Origin: JALYLC01 sp963743275
GTDB taxonomy: Bacteria; Actinomycetota; Thermoleophilia; Gaiellales; JALYLC01
DNA length: 64,000 nt
Reading direction: 5' to 3'
NCBI GenBank assembly: GCA_963743275.1
Contig: CAVUPB010000002.1
Location: 62,001 to 126,000 of the forward strand
The notes beneath the pieces were generated by a model. That model was not told the DNA's origin. It worked only from the letters and a program-made list of their open reading frames with translations, and made no database searches. Position 1 is the first letter of the stretch, and the number at the start of each line of letters is the position of its first letter. The position numbers and the translations under genes are program-made. Positions 52,631-61,114 of the stretch are shown here, piece by piece.

Positions 52631-54370
52631 GTGGGTATAGCTGTTGCCGACAATCTGCCCGCGCGCGCGCCGCGCGCCCCGTTCCTGCTCTCGCTCGTTG
52701 CCACCGCCGCCGGGCTCGCAGGTCTCGTCTCCGCCGTCACGCCGACCTGGTCGGGGCGGTTCCACTTCCTCTCGGAGCTGCTCAGCCCGGCCGCGCCGCA
52801 CATCGCGGACGGGCTGCTCGTGGCGTCGTCGCTCGGCCTCGTGCTGCTCGGCCGCGGCCTCGCCCGGCGCCGCCACCGCTCCTGGCAGGCCGCGCTCTGG
52901 CTGCTCGCGATCTCCTGCGTCGGTCACCTGCTCAAGGAGCGCGACGTCTTCGACGCGATCGCGAGCGCCGTGCCGTTCGGCCTCCTGTGGTGGAAACGCG
53001 ACGACTTCAACGCGGCGGGAGACCCGAACGGCCCTCCGCGCGCCCTGGCGGCGGGGCTGTGGGCGCTCGCGGGGCTCTACGCCTACGGCATCGCGGCCAC
53101 GTACGTGCACGCCGAGGTGCGTGGCGGCCCGCACTTCGTGTTCGGCGACACCGTCGTGAACGTCACGCTCGGGCTCGTCGGCGTCGATCCGACGAGCCAC
53201 CCGGGCCGTTTCGAGCACGGGCTCACCGTCAGCCTCGCGAGCGCGGCCATCATCTGCGCCGCCTACGTCGTGTGGCTCGCGCTGCGCCCGCGCGACTGCG
53301 CCGTCAGCCAGCTCGCGGACGATCGCCGCGACGCGCGGCGGCTGGTCGAGCGCCACGGCCGCGACTCGCTCGCGTACTTCGCCCTGCGCCGCGACAAGTC
53401 GTACTTCTTCAACGAGGAGCGCACCGCGTTCCTCGCCTACCGCGCGGTCGGCGGCGTGGCGCTCGTCTCGGGCGATCCCGTCGGCGATCCCGCGGCCGCG
53501 CCGGCCCTGCTCGCGGAGTTCGCGCGCCACTGCCACGCGAACGCCTGGCGCGTCGCCGCGCTCGGCGTCGCCCGCGCGCACCTCGCGGACTGGCATGCGA
53601 TCGGGCTGCGCACGATCTACGTCGGCGACGAGGCCGTCGTGCACCCGGCGCGCTTCTCGCTCGAAGGCCGGCCGATCCGCAAGGTGCGGCAGTCGGTCTC
53701 GCGGCTCCGCAAGTCGGGCCACACGGCGCGCATCGTGCGCGCACGCGAGCTGACGCTCGAGCAGCGGCGCGAGATCGAGCGCGTCAGCCGCACGTGGCTG
53801 CGCGGCCAGCCCGAGCGTGGCTTCTCGATGGCGCTCGACGACATGCACGCGCCCGATCACGGCGATGCCGTGTTCGCGCTCGGCTACGACGACGGGCGCC
53901 GTCTCGTGGGCTTCGTGCACTTCGTCCCCGCGCCCGCCAGCGGCGACCTCTCGCTCTCGGCCATGCGGCGCCTCAATCACACGCCCAACGGGCTCATGGA
54001 GTTCCTGCTCTGCGAGACGTTCCAGTGGGCCGGCGGGCGCGGCATCGAGCGCATCTCCCTGAACTTCAACGCCTTCGGCGATCTGCTGCGGAGCGACGCG
54101 AAGCTGCCCGCCTGGGAGCGCGCCCTGCGCTTCCTGCTGGCGCGCGCCGACCGCTTCTTCCAGGTCGAGCGCCTGCTCGACTTCAACCGCAAGTTCTTCC
54201 CGGAGTGGGAGCCGCGCTACGCCGCGTTCGAGCGCTACTCCGACCTCCCGCTGGCTGCGCTCGTGCTGCTCTCGATCGAGAGTCTCGTGGCCTGGCCCGG
54301 CGTGCTGCGGCGGCTGTGGCCGCACGCCTCGCCGGTGCCCGCGGCGCGGACCGCCGACCGCGCGGTCTAG
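52631..54370 (+). CDS. DUF2156 aminoacyl-phosphatidylglycerol synthase-like protein (MprF-type)
   Basis: The 579-aa protein has about six hydrophobic segments (residues 15-235) and a cytoplasmic DUF2156 domain made of tandem GNAT-like folds (about 250-550). SYFFNEERTAFLAYR, SGDPVGDP, RKVRQSVSRLRKSG, PNGLMEFLLCETFQW and LNFNAFGDLLR are conserved blocks of the MprF catalytic domain. Such enzymes attach Lys or Ala from aminoacyl-tRNA to phosphatidylglycerol and lower the surface charge. No lysyl-tRNA synthetase domain is fused. The GTG start is the first usable codon. Confidence 0.85.
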   Translation: MGIAVADNLPARAPRAPFLLSLVATAAGLAGLVSAVTPTWSGRFHFLSELLSPAAPHIADGLLVASSLGLVLLGRGLARRRHRSWQAALWLLAISCVGHLLKERDVFDAIASAVPFGLLWWKRDDFNAAGDPNGPPRALAAGLWALAGLYAYGIAATYVHAEVRGGPHFVFGDTVVNVTLGLVGVDPTSHPGRFEHGLTVSLASAAIICAAYVVWLALRPRDCAVSQLADDRRDARRLVERHGRDSLAYFALRRDKSYFFNEERTAFLAYRAVGGVALVSGDPVGDPAAAPALLAEFARHCHANAWRVAALGVARAHLADWHAIGLRTIYVGDEAVVHPARFSLEGRPIRKVRQSVSRLRKSGHTARIVRARELTLEQRREIERVSRTWLRGQPERGFSMALDDMHAPDHGDAVFALGYDDGRRLVGFVHFVPAPASGDLSLSAMRRLNHTPNGLMEFLLCETFQWAGGRGIERISLNFNAFGDLLRSDAKLPAWERALRFLLARADRFFQVERLLDFNRKFFPEWEPRYAAFERYSDLPLAALVLLSIESLVAWPGVLRRLWPHASPVPAARTADRAV

Positions 54371-54401
54371 CCAGGGTCCCGGCTCCGTCCGACGCAGGTC
54401 G

Positions 54402-54407
54402 TACGCT
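54402..54407 (+). promoter_or_regulatory. -10 box (TACGCT) of the 82-aa protein gene
   Basis: TACGCT, seven bases, then ATG 54415. It is the same hexamer as the C45 peptidase promoter. Confidence 0.45.
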
Positions 54408-54414
54408 GTGACCG

Positions 54415-54663
54415 ATGGCAGATATCGCCTCTACGTCGCCGACGGCCCCGCTCCCCGCGTCGCGCGAGCAGCTTGCATCCGTCCTCGATGCACGCCTCGC
54501 GGAGATCTGGGCCGAGCTGTTCCAGGTGCCGCGCGAGCGCTGGGACCACGAGCTGATCGGCTGGTTCCTGCGCGCCGCGTACGGCCAGGGCTACTGCGAC
54601 GCGCTGCGCGAGCCGGCGGGCGAGTCGCTCACGCGCGAGCTCGGCTACGAGTCCCGCTCGTAA
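54415..54663 (+). CDS. Small hypothetical protein (82 aa)
   Basis: An Ala/Pro/Ser-rich start is followed by an amphipathic, charged helical core (ARLAEIWAELFQVPRERWDHE) and WFLRAAYGQGYCDAL. No signal peptide or membrane segment is present and no family is recognised. A promoter-like box precedes the ATG and codon use is like that of the neighbours, so it is likely expressed. It lies just upstream of the cytochrome c maturation genes, 35 bp before the ccmE -10. Confidence 0.6.
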   Translation: MADIASTSPTAPLPASREQLASVLDARLAEIWAELFQVPRERWDHELIGWFLRAAYGQGYCDALREPAGESLTRELGYESRS

Positions 54664-54697
54664 CAGTCCTGGCGAGAGCCTGAGCGCACCCCGCGGG

Positions 54698-54703
54698 TAT
54701 GCT
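54698..54703 (+). promoter_or_regulatory. -10 box (TATGCT) of the ccmE-ccmF-ccmI operon
   Basis: TATGCT lies ten bases before ATG 54714. The alternative ATG at 54699 is inside the box, which argues for 54714 as the start. Confidence 0.45.
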
Positions 54704-54713
54704 GCACGCAGCG

Positions 54714-55142
54714 ATGCGCGGTAGCAACGTCCGCCTCATCGTCGCCCTCATCGTCGCCTCGACGCTGGGCGCGGCGCTCATCTACTCGACGGTCCTCGGC
54801 GGTACCGTGGACGTCGTGCAGGTGGGGCAGATCCTCGCCAGGCAGGCCAGTCCGGGGGACGTGCGCCTCAACGGCACGGTCGTCTCGCACGAGGGCGACG
54901 CGTCGAGTGCTTCCGGGCTGCGGATCCAGCTCGCCGACAACAAGGCCTACTCCGAGAACCCCTCGACCGCGCGCCGCATCTCGATCGTCTATCACGGCTC
55001 GGTGCCGTCGGCGTTCCGCGACGGGCGCGCGATCCTGATCGACGGCAAGGTCCAGGGCACGGCGTTCCACGCCCGCGACGACACGCTCAGCACGAAGTGC
55101 CCGTCGAAGTACTCCTCGACATCCGTCGCGCCGACACAGTGA
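54714..55142 (+). CDS. ccmE: CcmE-like heme chaperone with CxxxY motif
   Basis: The 142-aa protein has an N-terminal membrane anchor (residues 7-29) and an OB-fold domain. RLNGTVVSHEG, ARRISIVYHGSVPSAFRDG and ILIDGKVQG match CcmE. In E. coli CcmE the heme attaches to His in HxxxY. Here the equivalent is Cys129-Pro-Ser-Lys-Tyr133, the CxxxY variant described for some bacteria and archaea. It delivers heme to CcmF for c-type cytochrome assembly. The ccmF gene starts 13 bp downstream. Confidence 0.88.
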   Translation: MRGSNVRLIVALIVASTLGAALIYSTVLGGTVDVVQVGQILARQASPGDVRLNGTVVSHEGDASSASGLRIQLADNKAYSENPSTARRISIVYHGSVPSAFRDGRAILIDGKVQGTAFHARDDTLSTKCPSKYSSTSVAPTQ

Positions 55143-55155
55143 CCGTGGATCGCTG

Positions 55156-57153
55156 ATGGAGTTGCTCGGCCGCGGCGCGCTGCTGCTCGCGCTGCTCGCA
55201 GCGGTGTACGCCCCGATCGCGGCGATCGCCGGCGCGCGCATGCACGATCCGCGCCTCGTCGCGAGCGCCCGGCGCGCGCTCGCCGCCTGCTTCGTGTCCG
55301 TCGCGGTCGCCTCGGGCGTCCTCGTCACGGCGATCGTGCGGCACGACTTCCGCTTCGCGACGGTCGCCGAGCACTCCTCGCGCGAGGTGCCGCAGCCGTA
55401 CCTGATCTCGTCGTTCTGGTCGAGCCAGGAGGGCTCGCTGCTGCTCTGGCTGCTCGTCCTCAGCGGCCTCTCGGCGCTCGTGACCTACCAGCACCGCCGG
55501 CGCTCGCGCGAGCTGATGCCGTACCTGGTGGCGTTCCTCGGCGGCGCGTGCGCGTTCTTCGCCTTCGCGACGACGTTCGTCGCGAGCCCGTTCGAGACGG
55601 TCGCGCAGGTGCCGCGCGACGGCGCGGGCCTCGTGCCGTCGTTGCAGAACCCCTACATGCTCACGCACCCGCCGCTCCTCTACCTCGGCTATGTCGGCTT
55701 CACGATCCCGTTCGCCTTCGCGATGGCCGCGCTCGTGAGCGGCCGCACCGACGGGCGCTGGCTGCAGGCCGTGCGGCGCTGGACGCTCGTGCCCTGGCTC
55801 GCGCTCGGCGTGGGCATGCTCCTGGGCGCCAAGTGGGCCTACGAGGAGATCGGCTGGGGCGGGTTCTGGGGCTGGGACCCGGTCGAGAACGCGGCGCTCA
55901 TCCCGTGGCTGACCGCGACGGCGTTCCTGCACTCGGTGATCGTGCAGGAGAAGAAGGGGATGCTCAAGGTCTGGAACGTCTCGCTGGTGGCGCTGACGTA
56001 CGTGCTCTGCATCGTGGGCACGTTCCTGACCCGCTCGGGGTTCACCTCGTCGATCCACACGTTCGTCGTCTCGAGCGTGGGCTGGTGGTTCATCGCCTAC
56101 ATCGCGATCGTCGCGACGGTCGCGATCGTCGTCATCGTGCGCAACCTCGAGCACCTGCGCTCGCCGCACCGGATCGACTCGCTCGTCTCGCGCGAGGCGA
56201 CGTTCCTGTTCAACAACCTGCTGTTCGTCGCGCTCGCGTTCGCGATCCTCTGGGGCGTCCTCTTCCCGTCGATCTCGGAGGCGCTCTCGGGCCACCGCGT
56301 CGCGACGCAGTCGCCCTACTACGACTTCTTCGCGGTCGTGCTCGGCCTGCCGCTGCTGCTGCTCGCGGGCATCGGGCCGGTCGTGGCGTGGCGGCGCGCC
56401 TCGCTGCGCGGCGTCGTGCAGGCGTTCCGCTGGCCCTTCGTCTCCGCGCTCGCGGCCGGGGCGCTGCTCGTGCTGCTCGGCTACGCCTCGAGCGTGGCCG
56501 GCATCGTCGCGCTCAGCCTCTGCCTCTTCGTCGCGGTCACGATCGGGCTCGAGCTCGCGCGCGGCACCGCGGCGCGCCGCGCGCTCTCGCCCGGGACGTC
56601 GTGGCCCGCCGCGCTCGCGCAGCTCGTGGGCCGCAACCGGAGGCGCTACGGCGGCTACGTCGTGCACCTCGCGGTCATGATCGGCGTCGTCGCGATCGTC
56701 GGCACGAGCGCCTACGCCACCAGCCGCACGCTCGTGCTCGCCCCCGGCCAGCGCGTGCAGTTCCACGGCTACGGCCTGCAGCTGCGCGCCATCGAGTCGC
56801 CGATCACGCGCAGCTACATCTCGACCGAGGCCGTCGTCGACGTCTACCAGGGCGGCCACCGCGTCGACACGCTGCGGCCGTCGGCACGCACGTACCTCGA
56901 CTCCGGCGAGCCGACCAAGCAGATCGCGATCCGCCCGCTGCTGCGCACCGGCGAGGATCTCTACCTCGTCTTCGACGGCTCGCCGCGGCCCGGCGTGGTG
57001 TCGATCAGGGCGTTCCTGAATCCGCTCGTCAACCTGCTCTGGCTCTCCGCCATCGTCCTCGTGCTCGGCTTCGCGATCGCCATCTGGCCCGACCCGCGCC
57101 TCGCGGCGCGACTCGCGCGGCGCACGAACGAGGCGTTCGCGCGCGCTCGTTGA
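55156..57153 (+). CDS. ccmF: Cytochrome c maturation heme lyase CcmF
   Basis: The 665-aa polytopic membrane protein has about 14-15 helices. The heme-handling WWD domain WGGFWGWDPVENAALIPWL lies near residues 233-251. Family blocks SSFWSSQEGSLLLW and NPYMLTHPPLLYLGYVGF precede it, and a long extracytoplasmic region follows (about 525-620). It ligates heme from CcmE to apocytochrome thiols. Its TGA shares its last base with the ATG of the downstream ccmI-like gene. Confidence 0.95.
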   Translation: MELLGRGALLLALLAAVYAPIAAIAGARMHDPRLVASARRALAACFVSVAVASGVLVTAIVRHDFRFATVAEHSSREVPQPYLISSFWSSQEGSLLLWLLVLSGLSALVTYQHRRRSRELMPYLVAFLGGACAFFAFATTFVASPFETVAQVPRDGAGLVPSLQNPYMLTHPPLLYLGYVGFTIPFAFAMAALVSGRTDGRWLQAVRRWTLVPWLALGVGMLLGAKWAYEEIGWGGFWGWDPVENAALIPWLTATAFLHSVIVQEKKGMLKVWNVSLVALTYVLCIVGTFLTRSGFTSSIHTFVVSSVGWWFIAYIAIVATVAIVVIVRNLEHLRSPHRIDSLVSREATFLFNNLLFVALAFAILWGVLFPSISEALSGHRVATQSPYYDFFAVVLGLPLLLLAGIGPVVAWRRASLRGVVQAFRWPFVSALAAGALLVLLGYASSVAGIVALSLCLFVAVTIGLELARGTAARRALSPGTSWPAALAQLVGRNRRRYGGYVVHLAVMIGVVAIVGTSAYATSRTLVLAPGQRVQFHGYGLQLRAIESPITRSYISTEAVVDVYQGGHRVDTLRPSARTYLDSGEPTKQIAIRPLLRTGEDLYLVFDGSPRPGVVSIRAFLNPLVNLLWLSAIVLVLGFAIAIWPDPRLAARLARRTNEAFARAR

Positions 57154-57467
57154 TGCTGATCGCCGTGATCGTGCTGATCGTGCTCGCCGTGGCCGTCGTC
57201 GCGCTGGTCGCCTGGCCGCTCGTGCGCGAGCGTGCCGCCGAGACGAGCGCGCCGGATGCGCAGCGCCTCGCGCTGCTCGAGCGGCGCGACGCGGCGCTCC
57301 AGGCGCTGCAGGAGCTCGACCTGGATCACCAGGCCGGCAAGCTCACGGACGAGGATGCCGAGCGCGAGCGCCGGACGCTGCGCGACGAGGCCGTTGCGGC
57401 GCTCGCGGAGCTCGAGGCGCTGGCCCCGGGCTCAGGCGGCGCGGACGACCGCGCAGATCTCGCCTAG
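57153..57467 (+). CDS. CcmI/CcmH-like small membrane protein
   Basis: The 104-aa protein has one N-terminal helix (residues 2-24) and a coiled-coil-like charged region. That region, LERRDAALQALQELDLDHQAGKLTDED, resembles the start of CcmI, which chaperones apocytochrome c. The C-terminal TPR part of CcmI is missing, so this is the short form. It is translationally coupled to ccmF. The last 36 bp are overlapped by the convergent nuclease-fold gene. Confidence 0.75.
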   Translation: MLIAVIVLIVLAVAVVALVAWPLVRERAAETSAPDAQRLALLERRDAALQALQELDLDHQAGKLTDEDAERERRTLRDEAVAALAELEALAPGSGGADDRADLA

Positions 57468-57767
57468 GCGCTCGAGCAGGCGTCCGCGGTCGCGCCCGTA
57501 GATCGTCACGCAGCGCACGCCGGGGTGCAGCTCGTGCAGGCGCCGCAGCTTGCGGTTCTTGCGCGTCACGTGGCGCTGGCGCATGGCGGTGACCTCGAGG
57601 TAGAGCCGGAGGTCGGGGAGGTGGAAGTCGGGGGTGACCGCCTCGCGCACACGGCCCAGCTCGTCGCGGCTGAGCACGAACGTATGCGGCTCGTAGGCCC
57701 ACCGGATCCCAAGAGCGTCGAGCGCACGGGCGCACTCGACCTCGGCCTCGTGGGCAAATCGCGTCAC
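57432..57767 (-). CDS. Small PD-(D/E)XK nuclease-fold-like protein
   Basis: The 111-aa protein has a restriction-endonuclease-like core pattern: Glu26 (WAYEPHTF), Asp47 (VTPDFHLPD) and Glu58-Val-Thr60 (LYLEVT), followed by a basic helix with HVTRKNRKLRRL. In the third motif threonine replaces the usual lysine, but Lys70 or Lys73 could serve. Function is unknown; a structure-specific nuclease or a degenerate member is possible. It overlaps the ccmI-like gene tail-to-tail by 36 bp. Confidence 0.65.
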   Translation of the reverse strand: MTRFAHEAEVECARALDALGIRWAYEPHTFVLSRDELGRVREAVTPDFHLPDLRLYLEVTAMRQRHVTRKNRKLRRLHELHPGVRCVTIYGRDRGRLLERLGEICAVVRAA

Positions 57768-57834
57768 GGACAGTCAGGCTAGGGACGCCGTCGGACGACA
57801 CCCGCCCCGCGGCGGGTGTGATTCAATTCCCGCG

Positions 57835-58038
57835 ATGGATCACGGCAGAAGGAATCGCATGCTGCGCACGCTCCTCGTGTCCCTGGTCGGGCTGCTCGCG
57901 CTCCCCGCCGCCGCGCTCGCCGCCGATGGCTCGAGCGGCGGCCACAAGGACCGCACGACCGAGATCATGATGGGTCTCATCTTCGTGCTGCTGCTCGCAA
58001 TGGTCGTGATCGGCGTCCTCGAGAGCCGCAAGCACTGA
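57835..58038 (+). CDS. Small membrane protein (67 aa)
   Basis: A signal-like or first hydrophobic segment (residues 9-29) is followed by a short polar GSSGGHKDR stretch, a second hydrophobic segment (about 42-60) and the tail ESRKH. Translation could start at ATG 57835 or at ATG 57859. No family is recognised. It is preceded by a 67-bp spacer with no clear promoter. Confidence 0.55.
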   Translation: MDHGRRNRMLRTLLVSLVGLLALPAAALAADGSSGGHKDRTTEIMMGLIFVLLLAMVVIGVLESRKH

Positions 58039-58080
58039 GGCGCTCCGCGCCGCGCTCCGTCGCGGCGCCAGGTGACCTCG

Positions 58081-58086
58081 TAGAGT
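58081..58086 (+). promoter_or_regulatory. -10 box (TAGAGT) of the DUF59 gene
   Basis: TAGAGT, six bases, then ATG 58093. It is the same hexamer as the acnA promoter. Confidence 0.5.
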
Positions 58087-58092
58087 GCAGCC

Positions 58093-58389
58093 ATGACCAC
58101 TACCGAAACGCTGCGCGAGGCGCTCAACGCCGTCGAGGATCCCGAGATCGGCATGGGCATCGTCGACCTCGGCCTGGTCTACGACATCGCCGTCGAGGGC
58201 GAGAGCGCCAAGATCACCTACACGCTGACATCGATGGGCTGCCCGGTCGGTCCCTGGATCGCCGAGCAGATCGAGCAGGTCGCGAACGGCTGCGAAGGCA
58301 TCGAGAAGGTCGAGACCGAGCTCGTGTGGTCGCCGGCCTGGTCCCCGGAGCTGATGTCCGAGGACGCCAAGTTCATCCTCGGCTACTGA
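58093..58389 (+). CDS. DUF59/MIP18 family Fe-S assembly protein (SufT/PaaD-like)
   Basis: This is a 98-aa single-domain protein. VEDPEIGMGIVDLGLVYDIAV is the family's opening block, and Cys50 in MGCPVGPWI is the conserved functional cysteine. SufT-type proteins assist Fe-S cluster maturation; PaaD-type proteins mature the phenylacetyl-CoA epoxidase, but no paa genes are present. A role with the A-type carrier at 25.1 kb is plausible but not shown. It is a stand-alone gene converging on the DUF2157-like gene. Confidence 0.9.
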   Translation: MTTTETLREALNAVEDPEIGMGIVDLGLVYDIAVEGESAKITYTLTSMGCPVGPWIAEQIEQVANGCEGIEKVETELVWSPAWSPELMSEDAKFILGY

Positions 58390-58414
58390 GTCGACCAGGC
58401 GCCCCGCGCGCGCC

Positions 58415-59419
58415 TCAGCCGCTCGGCCGGATGCGCCGGTTCAGCTTCGTGACCAGGAGCCCGAGGCCGCACAGGCCGAGCCCGGTGAGCACGACGGTGA
58501 AGGCCGCGTTGGTGGCCGATCCCACGACGATCGCAATCGCCTGGAGCCATTGCAGGCCCGCGAGCGCGGCCAGCCAGAGCAGGCCGTTGAAGTTCATCGC
58601 GGCGGCTGCGATGAAGGCCAGCACGACACCGGCTGCGAGCGTCACGTGCCACAGCGAGAAGTGCTCGGGGCCCGCTGCGCTGACACCGGCGATCGACGAC
58701 GCCCAGACGCCCACCAGCGCCCAGTAGCTCACGTACTGGCAGGCGCGGCTGTCCCTGCGGCCGACGAGGATCGCCGCGCCGGCGGCAGCAGCCGCCTCTG
58801 CCAGGAACACCCGGCTCCACGTCCCTTCGCGCAGCAGCCCGGCGAGCTCGGAGAGGCTGATACCGAGCACCGCGAGCGCGGCACCGAGTCCGAGCACGAG
58901 CAGGCGTGCGCTCCCGATCGCGCGCCAGAGCCCGAGTGCGATCGCCGTCGCGATCGCCGCCGCGACGGCCGCGAAGAGCGCGGTGTCGTGGTCGGTGACG
59001 AGCCAGCCGGACGCCCTTCCGATCGTCACGCATGCGCCCGCGACGGAGACGTAGGCGACGAGACCCGCGAGCTCGACCTGCCAGGCCGGCGAGCGACGCC
59101 GCTGCAGGCCCAGGCAGGCGGCGAGGGCCGCGAGCGGGAACGCGACGGGCGTCGTGAGCCGCAGAGCGCGCGGCAGGTCGCCGAAGATCGTCGAGTACGC
59201 GAGCGCGATGCCGCCGAAGATCACGATCGCGCCGACGGCGTAGAGCACGAGGGCTGCAGTCGGACGCGCACCCCCGGCGCGCCCGGCCGCCGCCTGGCTG
59301 AGGAACCGCTCGACCTCGCGCGGCGACACGAGACGGCGGTCGAGCGCCGCCTCTACGCGCGCCAGTGCGGCTTGCCTGGCAGCGGCGTCATCGCTCGCGT
59401 TGGGGGCCGGGCGGCTCAT
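58415..59419 (-). CDS. DUF2157-like multi-pass membrane protein
   Basis: The 334-aa protein has a soluble N-terminal region (residues 1-55) containing ALDRRLVSPREVERFLSQAA, as in DUF2157 proteins. About eight to ten hydrophobic segments follow. Start MSRPAPN at 59419 is chosen over a longer frame because the upstream part is low-complexity and lacks a promoter. No enzymatic motif is seen. It lies 106 bp downstream of rnhA on the same strand. Confidence 0.7.
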   Translation of the reverse strand: MSRPAPNASDDAAARQAALARVEAALDRRLVSPREVERFLSQAAAGRAGGARPTAALVLYAVGAIVIFGGIALAYSTIFGDLPRALRLTTPVAFPLAALAACLGLQRRRSPAWQVELAGLVAYVSVAGACVTIGRASGWLVTDHDTALFAAVAAAIATAIALGLWRAIGSARLLVLGLGAALAVLGISLSELAGLLREGTWSRVFLAEAAAAAGAAILVGRRDSRACQYVSYWALVGVWASSIAGVSAAGPEHFSLWHVTLAAGVVLAFIAAAAMNFNGLLWLAALAGLQWLQAIAIVVGSATNAAFTVVLTGLGLCGLGLLVTKLNRRIRPSG

Positions 59420-59525
59420 CAGCCTTCGGTAGCATCCGCCTCCGCGCGCACGCGCGAATCGGGGAACGCCCTCACCCGCCCTGCGGGAGATGTGCAGTCG
59501 TTGCCGTCTGCCGCGGCGGCCGGCG

Positions 59526-59999
59526 CTAGCGGGCGCCGCCGGCGACGCGCGAGCGCGCCTCGACGGCAAGCACGTCCGCGCGCTCGTTGAGCTCGTGGCC
59601 GGCGTGGCCCTTGACGAGATCCCAGGTGATCTGGTGTGGCGCCTCCGCGGCCAGCAGGTCCTGCCACAGGTCCTGGTTCTCGACGGGCTTCTTGGCCGCG
59701 GTGCGCCAGCCGTTGCGCTGCCAGTTGCTCAGCCAGCCCTTGCGGTGGGCGTCGACGACGTAGGCCGAGTCGCACTCGACGCGCACGCGCGACGGGCGCT
59801 TGAGCGCCCGCAGGCCCTCGATCACGCCGCGCAGCTCCATGCGGTTGTTCGTCGTGTGGGGCTCGCCGCCGGAGAGCTCGCGGCGGTGCTCGCCGCTCAC
59901 GAGGATGACGGCCCAGCCGCCCGGCCCCGGGTTTCCCGAGACCGCCCCGTCGGGCACGAGCAGCACCTCCGGCCCCGTGGCCGCGGCGGCCTCAGGCAT
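59526..59999 (-). CDS. rnhA: Ribonuclease HI
   Basis: The 157-aa protein has the four catalytic carboxylates Asp17 (PDGAVSGNPGPGG), Glu55 (NRMELRG), Asp77 (ECDSAYV) and Asp142 (NERADVLA), with the mobile His132 region KGHAGHELN. It cuts the RNA strand of RNA-DNA hybrids. It contains the basic-protrusion-like stretch QRNGWRTAAKKPVENQDLW. Its start overlaps the stop of the upstream dehydrogenase gene by eight bases, implying co-transcription. Confidence 0.95.
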   Translation of the reverse strand: MPEAAAATGPEVLLVPDGAVSGNPGPGGWAVILVSGEHRRELSGGEPHTTNNRMELRGVIEGLRALKRPSRVRVECDSAYVVDAHRKGWLSNWQRNGWRTAAKKPVENQDLWQDLLAAEAPHQITWDLVKGHAGHELNERADVLAVEARSRVAGGAR

Positions 60000-61026
60000 C
60001 CGAGATCTCGAGCACGAGCTTGCCGTTCTGCTCCCCGGCCTCGAGCCTGCGCTGGGCCTCGCGGACGTCCTCGAGCGGCCGCACGGAGTCGATCAGCGGA
60101 CGGAAGCGCCCCTGGTCGAAGAGGCGCGTGACCGCCCGGAACTCGGCGTCGCTGGCCATCGTCGAGCCGAGCACGTCGAGCTGCTTCCAGAAGATGCGAT
60201 GCAGGCGCGCAGGCGGGTTGCCGCCCGTCGTCGCGCCGGTGAGCACGAGACGGCCGCCGCGCCGCAGCGCCTCGATGGACGTCGCCCAGGTGTCCGCGCC
60301 GACGTGCTCGTAGACGACCTCGACGCCGCGCCCGCCGGTCACCTCCCTGACCGCCGCGAGCACGTCGTCGCTGCGGTGGTTGATCGTCGCGACGGCGCCG
60401 CGCTCGCGCGCCACGGCCAGCACCTCGTCGCGCGAGGCGGTTGCGATGACACGCGCCCCGAGCGCGGACGCGAGCGTCACGGCCGCGCTGCCGACGCCGG
60501 ATCCGGCGCCCCACACGAGCACCCACTCGCCGGGCTGCAGGCGGGCACGCGTCATCAGCATGCGCCACGCGGTCGCGAACACGAGCGGATACGCGGCGGC
60601 CTCGGCGAAGCTGAGCGGCGCGGGCTTCGGGTGCAGGTTGCGGACGGGCACGACGCAGTAGTCGGCGTGGGCGCCCGCACGGTGCTCGCCGAGCACCGCG
60701 AAGCGCTCGCACAGCGACTGCTGTCCGCGCAGGCAGGCCTCGCACGCGGCGCAGAAGATGCCGGGGTTGATCACGACCTCGCTCCCCGGCTCGGGGCCTT
60801 CGGTGCCCGGCCCGAGCGCGTCGACGACGCCGGCTCCATCGGCTCCGAGCGTGTGCGGCTTGGGCCGCGACGGCTTGCCGAGCCGGATCCAGATGTCGAT
60901 GTGGTTGAGCGCGCTGGCGCGCAGCCGCACGCGCGCCTCGCCCGGCCCCGGCTCGGGGACGGGCACATCGCGATCCACGAGCACGACCTCGGGGCCGCCC
61001 TCCTCGTGGATCCGCACGGCGCGCAC
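59992..61026 (-). CDS. Zinc-binding dehydrogenase (quinone oxidoreductase/MDR type)
   Basis: The 344-aa medium-chain dehydrogenase has structural-zinc cysteines at 92, 95, 98 and 106, and the NAD(P) fold with GAGSGVGSAAVTLASALGA. The catalytic-zinc Cys and GHE motifs of alcohol dehydrogenases are replaced (ALNHIDIW, GADGAG), so it keeps only the structural metal and is more like quinone oxidoreductases/enoyl reductases. GTG 61026 is selected because TACCAT lies seven bases upstream. It is divergent from queG across a repeat-bearing spacer. Confidence 0.88.
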   Translation of the reverse strand: MRAVRIHEEGGPEVVLVDRDVPVPEPGPGEARVRLRASALNHIDIWIRLGKPSRPKPHTLGADGAGVVDALGPGTEGPEPGSEVVINPGIFCAACEACLRGQQSLCERFAVLGEHRAGAHADYCVVPVRNLHPKPAPLSFAEAAAYPLVFATAWRMLMTRARLQPGEWVLVWGAGSGVGSAAVTLASALGARVIATASRDEVLAVARERGAVATINHRSDDVLAAVREVTGGRGVEVVYEHVGADTWATSIEALRRGGRLVLTGATTGGNPPARLHRIFWKQLDVLGSTMASDAEFRAVTRLFDQGRFRPLIDSVRPLEDVREAQRRLEAGEQNGKLVLEISDA

Positions 61027-61033
61027 GGCACGG

Positions 61034-61039
61034 ATGGTA
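61034..61039 (-). promoter_or_regulatory. -10 box (TACCAT) of the dehydrogenase-rnhA operon
   Basis: Minus-strand TACCAT, seven bases, then GTG 61026. Palindrome A7 starts about 30 bp further upstream. Confidence 0.45.
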
Positions 61040-61070
61040 TGCGAGGGCCCTGCGGTCTCCGGCCGGGCGC

Positions 61071-61101
61071 GCCAAGTGGCACGCGCCGCGCTGCGTGCCG
61101 G
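61071..61101. repeat. Dispersed palindrome, degenerate copy A7
   Basis: The left arm begins CCAAGTGGCACGCGC as in the family, but the right arm has diverged, leaving a GGCACGC/GCGTGCC stem of seven pairs. Confidence 0.65.
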
Positions 61102-61114
61102 CCCGACTTGCTGC

